This document shows, piece by piece, positions 12,047-22,531 of a stretch of DNA of 64,000 nt. The notes beneath the pieces are model-generated. The model had not been told where the DNA came from and searched no databases. It saw nothing but the letters and a program-made list of their open reading frames with translations. Each line of letters starts with the position of its first letter. Position 1 is the stretch's first letter. The stretch covers positions 62,001-126,000 of the forward strand of contig JAUIRK010000873.1 of NCBI GenBank assembly GCA_030549495.1. Direction: 5' to 3'. The position numbers and the translations under genes are program-made. This stretch comes from Nectonema munidae (Eukaryota; Nematomorpha; Nectonematoida; Nectonematidae).

Positions 12047-12115
12047 AGCTAATGATTGCAAACACCTGACTAATGTTCGTTATTAATATGACTATTGAAC
12101 AAAAACACATTTACT
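12047..12115 (+). repeat. 69-bp direct repeat, copy B
   Basis: Identical to 5667-5735. It is followed by a short ACTTAGCTTATTATTATT tandem repeat and an ATT/AAT-rich palindromic stretch (12116-12200). Confidence 0.8.
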
Positions 12116-12200
12116 TAGCTTATTATTATTACTTAGCTTATTATTATTATAATTATAAATAATAATAATTATTATTAGGTAAATTACTTAGCTACAGCAC

Positions 12201-12723
12201 TTGAGAGGAAGAATTTTGATTGATTAGTCGCTTAATTTTCTTTTTCAAACTCTAGTATTGCTATGCAATAGAAGCTTCCTTGTTGATTTGACAATCAATT
12301 TATCAAATATTCACTAGCTCTCTTGATTACTCAAAATTCTACTGAGCATAACATCATTTCAATAAATCTGTCCAACAGATGTAGCTTTTCAACGCAGGAA
12401 ATAAAACGTGTCTACTGTCTCATTCTTTATTTCCACAATATATTATTTATTTTTGAGATCTCTTCTATAATTTGATTAGAACAGGCTGAGTTTGAAGTTG
12501 AAAAAATGTTTTTTGCTCGATTTATTATATATCACAACATGTTTGTCAGGGTTAACTTTTTAGTGAATTAACTTTTGTTTGTGTAAACGTAATCCTGCAT
12601 AATATGTCTTGATTTGCCATTAACAGCCCCCATTTGAGAATTCCCTTCCAGTATTCCTTCTATACCAGTGGTTCTAATAGGCTTTGAATTTGTACACCCC
12701 CTTCATTGTAAAATTTTCTGCAT
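12201..12723. other. Intergenic DNA
   Basis: Nothing recognised. Confidence 0.4.
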
Positions 12724-12771
12724 ATATCAAGCAGTGGCGGTTCCTGAAATTTCTTATAGGGGGCCGAAATT

Positions 12772-13057
12772 CAGAGGCGTAGCTAAAACTTTTGCCGCCC
12801 GGAGCGGTTGTAAAATCTTGTAAAACTAAATTTGGACCCTTAACCCTATCAGTGACGGGGGGGGGGGTGCCTTTTTGACCCCCTCCACTAAACTTAAAAC
12901 AGTCACAAAAAACTGGAATCGATTAAATTGAACAGAAAATTTAAACTAAAAATTAAATGGAATATTTTAACAAATGACCTTAGGACAAAATGCCACCCCT
13001 TAAAATCTGCCGCCCGGGGCGGACCGCTCCTGGCGTCCCCCACTAGCTACGCCTCTG
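12772..13057. mobile_element. Inner hAT-type MITE, inserted in the 12732 element
   Basis: Starts CAGAGGCGTAGCTA and ends TAGCTACGCCTCTG, a 14-bp perfect inverted terminus. The flanking octets are CCGAAATT (12764-12771) and CCGAAATC (13058-13065), 7 of 8 identical. Both halves carry GCCGCCCGG motifs. It in turn holds a TTAA mini-element. Confidence 0.88.
12840..12897 (+). repeat. TTAA-bounded mini-element, copy 2
   Basis: A 58-bp segment from TTAACCCTATCAGTGACGGG to CTCCACTAAACTTAA, related to the copy at 51-111 and lying inside the inner hAT MITE. It forms the third level of the nest. Confidence 0.6.
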
Positions 13058-13315
13058 CCGAAATCTATTTAAATTTTTTTGCAATTTTGCTAAAAGTCTT
13101 CAGAGAATACGACAGCTGTTTTAGAATCACTAATTACCTATGTTTTCATATTTTTAACATTATTTTGCCATGAATAAATTGCAAAAATTTATTTTTATAC
13201 ATATAAGTGTATACATTAGTAAGGGTAATTTTCGAAGCCATTTTTCATAGGGGGGGGGGGCGGCTAGGCCCATGAGCTCCCCCCCCCCCCCCTTGGATCC
13301 TCCACTGATATCAAG

Positions 13316-13809
13316 TATACATTTTTAAATATTTTTGTTAATGACTCTTTTACTATATTCATAATAGAAATAGAAAGCAAAGCAGTTTATTGTTTTGGGG
13401 TTTAACTTGAAGATTTCTCTGACTGAAGTGTTTATTGACAACTTTTTAAATATAAAGTATATAAAAAATTTTATTTGGCAATTTATGCTTTAGTAAATTC
13501 TTGTGCCCTATTCTCCTATGAAGGCGCGTCCTAGCGGTTAAGAGCCACTTTTCTATAAATAGGAATGCCCTGGCTTATAAAATTTTTTGGTTCTAATCTT
13601 CAATGATCTTTTAACCACAAATTTAATAGGGTTATATTTTTGTTCCAAGATAGACTTCTAGAAAAACATTTTAAATTTAATATTGATAAAAAATGAAAAA
13701 GTATACCCATATTCCCCTTAGTTCGATTTTGCTACTCAGTTTCAATGACTTGTAATGTTTTTTTCTAAATATATTATGCTTTGTTGACTTTACTTATAAC
13801 TTTATTTTA
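13316..13809. other. Intergenic DNA
   Basis: Nothing recognised. Confidence 0.4.
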
Positions 13810-13817
13810 TTCTGCAA

Positions 13818-14245
13818 CAATGGCGTAACTACGTGAGGCGGTGGGGACGGTCCGCCCCGGGCGGCATATTTTGAAAGCACTCATATATTGCAATCAATAT
13901 GATGTTAAGATCTTTATAACAGTTTGTGTTGTAAGAGATTTTCATTTGACAAACACAAAAAAACATGCATACACAACAAATCTGAGACCTGAAAAAAGTT
14001 TTGACGAAGTTATTGAAGAGTTTGCTAACAAAAAATCTAGAAAAGTTCATCTATAAAAAGTTGAAAATGAATATTTGTATGTAATTATTAAATAAATTTT
14101 TCAGTATTTTTATTTTCATATTAAAGCATTATTTTCTATTATAAGCATTTATATAAAACTAATTTATAAATAAATAAAGTTTCATGCGTTTTTAACCGCA
14201 AATTTATGACCCGCCCGAACGGCAATTCTCATGGTTACGCCACTG
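13818..14245. mobile_element. hAT-type MITE, 428 bp
   Basis: Starts CAATGGCGTAACTACG and ends CATGGTTACGCCACTG, imperfect inverted ends of the form CARTGGCGTAAC. Flanking octets TTCTGCAA (13810-13817) and TTCTGGAA (14246-14253) match at 7 of 8 positions. A GCCCCGGGCGGC stretch follows the left end, as in the inner MITE at 12772. The 71-codon open frame inside has no recognisable product. Confidence 0.85.
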
Positions 14246-14253
14246 TTCTGGAA

Positions 14254-14555
14254 TAATATCTTTTTATCAAGAGCGCACATTCAGGGCGACCGCCCACCTC
14301 CTCTCAATAATTCCCACAAATAGAGGGAAAAATATTTCTCTGGTTTTAGCAAAGAACTGCTTCAATATAATTTCATTACGAAGTTATTGAAGATGAAATA
14401 TTTTATTGCTATTTTTAAAATGAGGAATAAACTCGCATTCTTGTGTAGAAGACAAAAACAAGGCAAGGAATAAAATGTACTATTTTTATCGAGATATCAC
14501 AATAAAAAGCGATGCTTGGGTGGTTTTAAATGATGCGAAAATAGATAAAAGTAAA
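14254..14555. other. Intergenic DNA before the minisatellite
   Basis: Unique sequence leading into the repeat array; nothing recognised. Confidence 0.4.
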
Positions 14556-14559
14556 GAAG

Positions 14560-15930
14560 TAAGAGACATTAAAGACGAGCTTAAAGTGAAAAAGGACGAA
14601 CTTAAAATGAAAAGAGACGAACTTAAAGTGAAAATAGACGAACTTAAAGTGAAAACAGACGAAAGGACGAAGTTAAAGTGAAAAAGGGCGAACTTAAAAT
14701 GAAAAAGGACGAACTTAAAGTGAAAAAGGGCGCACTTAAAGTGAAAAAGGACGAACTTAAAGTGAAAAAAGACGAACTTAAAGTGAAAAAAGACGAACTT
14801 AAAGTGAAAAAGGGCGCACTTAAAGTGAAAAAGGACAAACTTAAAGTGAAAAAAGACGAACTTAAAGTGAAAAAAGACAAACTTAAAGTGAAAAAAGACG
14901 AAAGGACGAACTTAAAGTGAAATGGGACGAACTTAAATTTAAAAAGGACGAACTTAAAGTGAAAAAGGACGAACTTAAAGTGAAAAAGGACGAACTTAAA
15001 GTGAAAAAGGGCGCACTTAAAGTGAAAAAGGACAAACTTAAAGTGAAAAAAGACGAACTTAAAGTGAAAAAAGACAAACTTAAAGTGAAAAAAGACGAAA
15101 GGACGAACTTAAAGTGAAATGGGACGAACTTAAATTTAAAAAGGACGAACTTAAAGTGAAAAAGGACGAACTTAAAGTGAAAAAGGACGAACTTAAAGTG
15201 AAAAAGGGCGCACTTAAAGTGAAAAAGGACAAACTTAAAGTGAAAAAAGACGAACTTAAAGTGAAAAAAGACAAACTTAAAGTGAAAAAAGACGAAAGGA
15301 CGAACTTAAAGTGAAATGGGACGAACTTAAATTTAAAAAGGACGAACTTAAAGTGAAAAAGGACGAACTTAAAGTGAAAAAAGTTGAAAGGACGAACTTA
15401 AAGTTAAAAAGAGCGAACTTATAGTGAAAAAGGACGAACTTAAAGTGAAAAAGGATGAACTTAAAATGAAAAAAGACGAAGGGACGAACTTAAAGTTAAA
15501 AAGGGCGAACTTAAAGTGAAAAAGGACGAACTTAAAGTGAAAAGGGGGGAAGTAAAATTAAAAAAGACGAGCTTAAAGTGAAAAAGGACGAACTTAAAAT
15601 AAGAAAAGACGAACTTAAGTGAAAAAGAACGAACTTAAAATGAAAAAAGACGAAAGGACGAACTTAAAGTGAAAAAGTGCGAACTTAAAGTGAAAAATGG
15701 CGAACTTAAAATGAAAAAAGACGAAAGGACGAACTTAAAGTGAAAAAGTGCGAACTTAAAGTGAAAAATGGCGAACTTAAAATGAAAAAAGACGAAAGGA
15801 CGAACTTAAAGTGAAAAATGGCGAACTTAAAATGAAAAAAGACGAAAGGACGAACTTAAAGTGAAAAAGTGCGAACTTAAAGTGAAAAATGGCGAACTTA
15901 AAATGAAAAAAGATGAACTTAAAGTAAAAA
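14560..15930. repeat. 21-bp minisatellite with 197-bp and 71-bp higher-order units
   Basis: The basic unit is GACGAACTTAAAGTGAAAAAG (21 bp as counted, shown here for identity only by its core GAACTTAAAGTGAAAAAG), repeated about 60 times. In one frame it would read KVKKDEL. Higher-order copies are exact at 197-bp spacing: GTGAAATGGG occurs at 14917, 15114 and 15311. Near the right end a 71-bp unit recurs (CGAAAGGAC at 15651, 15722, 15793). Both lengths equal whole 21-mers plus 8 bp (9x21+8 and 3x21+8); the extra 8 bp is a GAAAGGAC insertion in one unit. The 8-bp step shifts the frame at every higher-order unit, so this is not a coding repeat. Confidence 0.9.
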
Positions 15931-17518
15931 TGCTATACAAAACATATAGAAGATATATACATCTATTTATTTAAATTTTTGCTCAGTTTTCTACATTTTT
16001 TATTTTGAAGCGCTAAAATTTAAAATAAAAAAGTGTTCCATGTGTAATAATTATATTTTACAGCGAACCATGTCTGTGAAGATAAAATGTTTTATAAATT
16101 TTTTTAATATAAACTCAACCTTTGAAAACATTTTATCTTCGAAATTATTTAGAATAAAAATATCTTAAACTTTTCAACATTTTTAAAATCATAACGTGTA
16201 CTCTGCTCTTCGACTTCTTAAATTTTTTCAATAAAATAAGATGATGCACTTAAAGTAAAGCAAAATAAATGAATTACATTAAAAAGGCATGCCTGGAGAT
16301 TATAATTTTATTATATCCATTCAAGTCCATCTAATGGGGAGCAAGTCATTTCCGCGTCAAAACAATTTGGCCTAACTTTCATAATCTATTTCCTATGGTC
16401 CAGAGGTAGAATTGACTATGAACCATCCAAATGCTCCTACCATTTTTGGAGTTTTTTCCCCATACAAACCAAGTATAACCCTTTAATCCCCTTTTCAGCC
16501 AATAATAAAACTTTTTTTCGAAACTTATAGACTTTGACTTTCTATATCATTTGACTGAATCGTTAGAGAATCAGACTTTTTTGAATTTTCGATTACCTAG
16601 TTAGATTGCATATTACGCTTAGAACATCTTTATGAAACTAGCGTATAGATTCATTCTCTTCTAAGTCCCCCATATCCCATTTCTTGTATTACATCTAATA
16701 CCCATTGTTTACAATGTTATTTTCAAGCTAAATGTCTCTCAAAGTACAGGGTCTGGGTTAGAGGGCAGAAAGTAGGCCTATTTCGCCTCATGAAATTTCC
16801 ACTTTAAAACAATCTGAAATTTAGATGATATTTTAATTTTCCCTCCAAAAATTTCACCTTTTGAAGAATTGCGTCTCTTACGAAAGACAATTTATTTTCA
16901 TTTTTTTCAAGGAATTCATTTGATTAAAATTTTTGTTAAAAACAACTATAAGTTCTTACTTCTTAAAATTATTTTCTTTTATCTAATTTTTTGTAATAAT
17001 TTTATTTTAAATTTAATATTGAAAGTAGACATGGCTCGAAATTGCATAACGAAATTTGACAGATATTGATGAGTCCAATGGATAAGAAAAGTTATCTCGT
17101 TACATAATTTATTTCACATGGGCGATTTATTATATCATTCAAAAGGAGAGTTAGAAGAAGGACAAAGAAGATATATTTGCATTTGATTGATTGTTATTAT
17201 TAATAATAATTGGAAAGATAGAGAAATTGAGTGTCATATGTTTGAGCGATTTCAAGTTGTAAAGACTTTGAAAACAATCTGGTGTAGTAAAGCCATGTCA
17301 TCATCAATTCCAATATGGTTTGTTCTAGATTGAGAATTCCAAAATACACATTTAAACTTCACTTTCATCATTTCAAACAAGGATAAAATACGATACGATT
17401 AAAAAAGTCCATCTTTTGATAGATTGATACCGATTTAATATTTTTTTAAAAAAAACTATAAATTCTTTTGCCAAAAATTTAATTGAAAAACTTCAATAGT
17501 TTGAAAAATTTAGTTCTA
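15931..17518. other. AT-rich intergenic DNA
   Basis: No gene recognised. It holds one perfect 16-bp stem (16078-16093 with 16125-16140, GAAGATAAAATGTTTT and its complement) around a 31-base loop, which could fold but matches no RNA family I know. Confidence 0.4.
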
Positions 17519-17703
17519 ATTTTTTTTTAATTAAAAAAAAAAAAAAAAAACTCAACCCCCCCCCCTTTTAAAAAAAAAAAAATTTTTTTTATAAAAAAAA
17601 AAAAAATTTTTTTTTTTTTTTATTTTTTAAAAAAATAAAAAAAAAAAAAATTATTTTTTTTTAAATAAAAAAAAAAAAAATTAAATTAAAAAAAAAAAAA
17701 GGA

Positions 17704-17735
<32 letters not shown>

Positions 17736-17745
17736 AAAAAAAAAT
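17519..17745. repeat. Homopolymer A/T tracts, possible sequence-quality problem
   Basis: About 225 bp made almost wholly of long alternating A and T runs with one C run near 17556. Such a mixture of homopolymers is unlike the rest of the window and may be a low-quality consensus. Confidence 0.7.
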
Positions 17746-19139
17746 CACTAATCTATTCAATACACAAATCAAAACAATGGTTAATTAAAAAGGATTAATT
17801 ATTATAATGTTTGCAGAAAATTCAAAAATTGAAAATTATTTATGAAGTCTGATGAAAATATAAAAAATTTTCCCATCTATTGACAAAATCTTAGGCCAGT
17901 AAACCAACAAAATTAAAGCTTAAAAATAATTATAAAAGTGAAGAATCGGAAGAGTATGAAAATGTCAAAAAAAACGAAAAATAATTTATTAAATTTTAAT
18001 GTAAAAAAGCATATAAAAAGACACAATTTTTTGGTTTTCGGCCATTTTGACCAAGAACCCCTTCCGAATGCGAAATCGCACTTGTGAGAATTTTTATAGC
18101 GACCGTAGACTGATATACTCAAATGCTGAAATTCGAAAAAATTCTCACTTTTTATATTGTATAATCCTATAGTTAGAAAAAGTGAATTTTTTAACTATAA
18201 AAGGAAATAAGACTTAGTTAAGAATTAACCGCTCTGAACTTCTTTTCTTGGTATAATTCTTTAGAGAAAAATGTCTTATTAATCCTACAAAGACATAAAA
18301 CCAAACTGACTGTGTATAATTCCAATTAAAATAGTATCATATTTGGACTCTCTAACTAGAAAACATCTCTAATTTAGTAACTGAAGGGAACCTTTATGAT
18401 TGGTTTATTTTAGGTGTTATAGATAAGATTTACACATGTTCAAGTGTTGGTAATTGTGATCATCCAACAGACTTTGATTTTTGAAATTTTCGGTCCGCTT
18501 TACTAATGTTCCCCCAACTTTGATGAAGATAAACCTTTTTAAAAACTCGTTTTTTATATAAAGTTTCAATATGGTGTGCTCTCAGAACGGTACAATAAAA
18601 CCTAATGATCGAGGTCTTTTTTCAATAACGAGATATCATACATTAGTCCACTGCCAACATTTGTAAAGAAGCGTATTATTTTAAATATTCATCTTGTAAA
18701 TTCAGTTTAACCAATATTTTCATTCTATTTCTAACTTGAACTTTGTTGAAATTTGAAATATGCTTGGACAAGAAATTATTGCTGGGAAGCAATTTTGTTT
18801 GAAGCAAACAATCAATCATCAAGTTCGCATGCAGGACTAGATTGGGCTGATTTGTGCAGAAATGTTTGCAAAAAAATGAGAAGTTTTTTTAAGAAATTTG
18901 CTCAAAGCATTTGCGATTTTGATGAAGACAGTTTTTCTACAAGAAATTTCATAGAGAAAGTTATAAAAAAAAGTCATTGAGTGTAATACCTATATTTCAT
19001 TTTAAATATGATAGGATGTTTTTGTCGGCAATTTCCTTATAAATTAATATTTTGATTGACCTTTGCTAAAAAGTAGCGATGTTTATGGATAAAATTATAC
19101 ATAAGTGTTATGCGTTCAAAACTGTTTATCATTAAAAAG
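17746..19139. other. Intergenic DNA with one unassigned open frame
   Basis: The frame 18753-18980 (+), 75 codons, has mixed composition (AGLDWADLCRNVCKKM) and could be an exon or transposon debris; I recognise no family. Nothing else seen. Confidence 0.3.
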
Positions 19140-19250
19140 ATTGAAGAGTGTATCTAATAATATTAAATTTTTGTTGAAAAACATTTTCTTTTGATTTTGA
19201 TTGACAGTTTTTTACAAGCGACGCCCATTCAACTACCACGAAAAAAAATA
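19140..19250 (+). repeat. Dispersed repeat, copy 1
   Basis: Shares GTTGAAAAACATTT, GATTTTGATTGACAGTTTTT and CATTCAACTACC with 28795-28935 read on the other strand. The common part is about 100 bp at moderate identity. The family is not recognised. Confidence 0.6.
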
Positions 19251-20880
19251 AAGACATTATTCTACAAAGTTTCTCGCGAAGTATGCTGCCTTTATTCAAA
19301 AAACATTATTTTATAAAATTTATAATTTTATTTAACATTTTATAATTATTCTTCACTATTAACCTTTAACTTTAATCCAAAGTTATTTTAATCAGCCGAA
19401 GCCTATTTGTTATTATTTTTTCACGTGAACATAGACGAATGCATAAATATACGTTATGAATAATAGTATTGCATATGAATCGAGAGTTTTTTAGTTTACG
19501 ATATGATAATGTATCTTCGAATAGTAACTTGCAAAGTTATTTACCCTATAATAACAACAACTTTCACTTTGAACAACGCGATAAGTGCAATTTATTGCAC
19601 TAAACCCCCTTTTCAAAATTTCAATATTTGTTGTTTAAACTTTCAATCTAGGAAATTAAAATTCCATTTTTTTTAATTAACTTTGTTTTGTTCGATGTGA
19701 TAGGAATTCACGAAATTTGGTTTCCTTTGCAATTTTTGAATAATTTTGAAAATGAACAATATTTGTTCTTATTACAACCGTATACACTTTTTAAAAGGTC
19801 TATCTATCATTTTATGTTAGAAGAAATTTTCGGTACAGTATTTGTAATCACATTTTTTTGCAAAACTTTTAAAGTTTTTACAACCTTAATTAAAGCAGTA
19901 GTTAGTGGGGAAAAGTAAGCAAGCATTTATAATATATTCCAAAGCCCTAAATTTAATATATTAATTGAAGACTTGTTTGTATGTGAATTATCATCCTCTA
20001 TGCATATGTGTGAAGGCTTTCTTCAATGTATTTACTGAGGATTTTAATATCAACCTAAACAGTCTGTCAAACTATTTTGCTAAAATGTTTCTGAATAGCC
20101 TACTTTCTAATTCGTATAAACGGACGGGTGTCCACTTGAAGATTTTCATAATAAGTGTCAAAAATTTTCAAACTTTTCGATTAAAGTCTTTTTATTTCAA
20201 AAGGCCTATTTGAAAGTTTGAAGCCTATTTGAAATGTGCTCGAAAGCACATCTGTAGACATTACATGTCACATGAGTAAATCATACATATATGAAGCAAA
20301 AAACAGCTGTAAGAATTAACATTCCTGAAATAGGAATGATACGATTTTAAAAGCAATTCTTCACCTTTCAAATGACAAACAGTAACAACAATTTATATCA
20401 ATTTTTTAGTCGGGGGGGGGGGGTCTGTTGACTTATTTCCCCCATTAGCGGACGCCGATGTATAAACGCACTATAGCTCATTCAACAAAGTATTTTTCTA
20501 ATTCTTTGCTTGACAACTTCTTTATACGCATTAATTTTGATGAATTTGTATCTCTTGTCTCTGAAGAATATGTTTAAGATCACCATTTTTAAAATTCTTG
20601 CAATTTAAAATTGGTAATAGAAAACGAAACGCGTCTCTAACTTATAGATTCGATATATGAATCTGGCTATTCTAAGATTATATCTTACTAAAACAGTTTT
20701 AGTATGGAATGTCACTCTTTCTGGCCTGATCCTAAAATTACTGTTGTATATCAACCTCTATCAGCGAAGCCACAAGTACAAAAGAAAGAATCATGTATAA
20801 ATAACAAAAAGTAAAGAATATTTTTGAAAATTTTTACCTTGTATTACGATATCACTTCAATAAATCACTAGTTATGTGCG
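19251..20880. other. Intergenic DNA
   Basis: AT-rich; a poly-G run at about 20413. Open frames at 19688 and 19965 look like chance. Confidence 0.4.
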
Positions 20881-20890
20881 CTTGTCTTAT

Positions 20891-21576
20891 GGTACCTAGT
20901 CAAAACCTCCAAAAATCAAAATATCCGAAACCATAATTTCCCAAAACAAATTTTTTAAATAGATTTCCAAAGTTTTGATTAGATTTCTCTTTTTTTTGTG
21001 ATTTGAGTATTTTAAGGTATTTCATCACTTTGATATAAATATATACTTTTTTTAATGTTGGTAAAAATTATACACTTAATTTGAATTTGGAAAACTTTGT
21101 TCATAAAATGTGTGATTTCACTAAATCTCTTTCTTCCAGCAAAAACTTCTTGAAAAATATGGTTAAGGACTATTTAACACAGTTTTCAACTTTTTACACT
21201 TTTTTGTTAAAAAATTTAAAAGGGTGCGTAAATTCACAACCTTTAAGATTTTGAAATTATTTTTAAATACTTTTTTAAGATATTATAAATATTATTCTCT
21301 TTTTCTGCAAATATTGTTCTCAGGGGCTTGCAAAGCTTAAAGAAATTTTTCTTTCAAAGTTTATTTCAGTTATACTAAAATTTTAAATCAGTTCACTTGT
21401 AAAACATACAAATTTTGTAAATCGTAAAAGTATACATTTCTTGAAGTTTATTTTTAAAGTTGTGAGTATACATTTTTTCAGAATTTTGGTTATCAGAGAT
21501 TTTGGCTTCGCAGACTTTGGTTTCAGAAATTTTGGTTTTCGGAGGGTTTAGTACTCGGAGATTCTGACTAGGAACC
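20891..21576. mobile_element. MULE-type MITE with subterminal repeats
   Basis: A 686-bp element with inverted ends GGTACCTAGTCAAAACCTCC and GGTTCCTAGTCAGAATCTCC. Both ends continue inward as degenerate AACCAAAATxTCCGAA units. Left flank CTTGTCTTAT (20881-20890) and right flank CTTGTCTAT (21577-21585) agree as a 9-bp duplication with one extra T, the length expected for Mutator-like elements. It is non-coding inside. The GGTTC start also matches the autonomous-type MULE at 57401. Confidence 0.75.
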
Positions 21577-21737
21577 CTTGTCTATATATTAGTCAATAAT
21601 ATTCTTTCTTATGAATATACTTTTTCTTATTCAACTAGATTTGTCAGAAAATATAATATACAAAAATAGTTAGGGAATAGGATATTAATTAGGAAAACTT
21701 TATTTGAAAAGATTTACACAATGGAACAAAATATTAC

Positions 21738-21865
21738 CCTACGTGAGTAGGGTTGGTTAGATGCTGGATTCGATAACTCAAGGTCTTGGGTTCGATCCCG
21801 CATCAAGCCTGCTTTCCTCATAGTTCGATAGAAGCGGCGCAATTGTGCCTTCTCGATGAAAACAC
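21738..21865 (+). mobile_element. tRNA-derived SINE, copy 2 (fullest)
   Basis: A-box-like TGAGTAGGGTTGGTTAGA, then B box GGGTTCGATCCCG about 35 bp later, then the family tail AAGCGGCGCAATTGTGCC and TTCTCGATGAAA. The box spacing is that of a tRNA gene. Confidence 0.8.
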
Positions 21866-22531
21866 CTTTTAGCTTTACAATTACTAGTTAGAAAATATAA
21901 TGACTTGACTTTGCGAACCTTATATATAACACTTAAAGAAATCTAATGGCTGATGAACTTTTTAATAATAGTCATAAACTACCATGTTTGTCAATTTGAA
22001 AAATTTCACCGCATTCGGGCAAAGTAACACCAACCATTACGTTTGATAAAACGTTCTGGTAAAATCAACTTTGTTCTTTCCAAAGAAAAAAAGCGTAGTT
22101 ATTCTTCTGAAAAGTAGCTCTGATGCTGCTATTTGATGACCTGGCAACCCTCATCTCGCATGAATCTTTACAATAAATCAAAATGAGGTGTGGACCAACT
22201 TTGTGACGATATTCGAGGTACACGCCGAAGAAAAAGTAGTCGCAAAAAAATGTGTGTTTTTTTTTTAAATATTTTAGAAGTCTCTTGAATTCATCACCTC
22301 CTAAAATAATTTTTTATCAAGTCGACAAATAATAGTTTTGTAAGGATTATTCTATTACTGGAATTCAAACGTTAAAAAATGTAGTTAGAGTTTAGGCCCA
22401 TAACGACAACACTCTCACTACTGGAAATCCTATGAGGTGTATCATTTTTACGCTTTCAATCCTGGTGTTTAGAGCCTTGTGACGGTGCCGATTGAAGGTA
22501 GCTGCTACAACAGGGGAGGTTTTATTGACAC
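21866..22531. other. Intergenic DNA before the LTR element
   Basis: Nothing recognised. Confidence 0.4.

Larger units (their letters stand above)
12732..13307. mobile_element. Outer hAT-type MITE of a three-level nest
   Basis: Starts CAGTGGCGGTTCCTGAAATT and ends GGATCCTCCACTG. It is flanked by the identical octet ATATCAAG (12724-12731 and 13308-13315). G/C homopolymers lie near the right end. A second hAT-type MITE is inserted 40 bp inside. Removing the insert leaves a roughly 280-bp non-coding element. Confidence 0.9.

Noticed and set aside
13841-14056. 71-codon gene inside the hAT MITE
   Set aside because: It overlaps the terminal repeat and an equally long frame on the other strand; no family resemblance.
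14475-15314. Open frames reading (KVKKDEL)n as a repeat protein
   Set aside because: The 8-bp step in every higher-order unit shifts the frame, and the reverse strand is equally open; this is a minisatellite.
14560-15930. CRISPR-like array
   Set aside because: Units are contiguous 21-mers without unique spacers, in a eukaryotic sequence.
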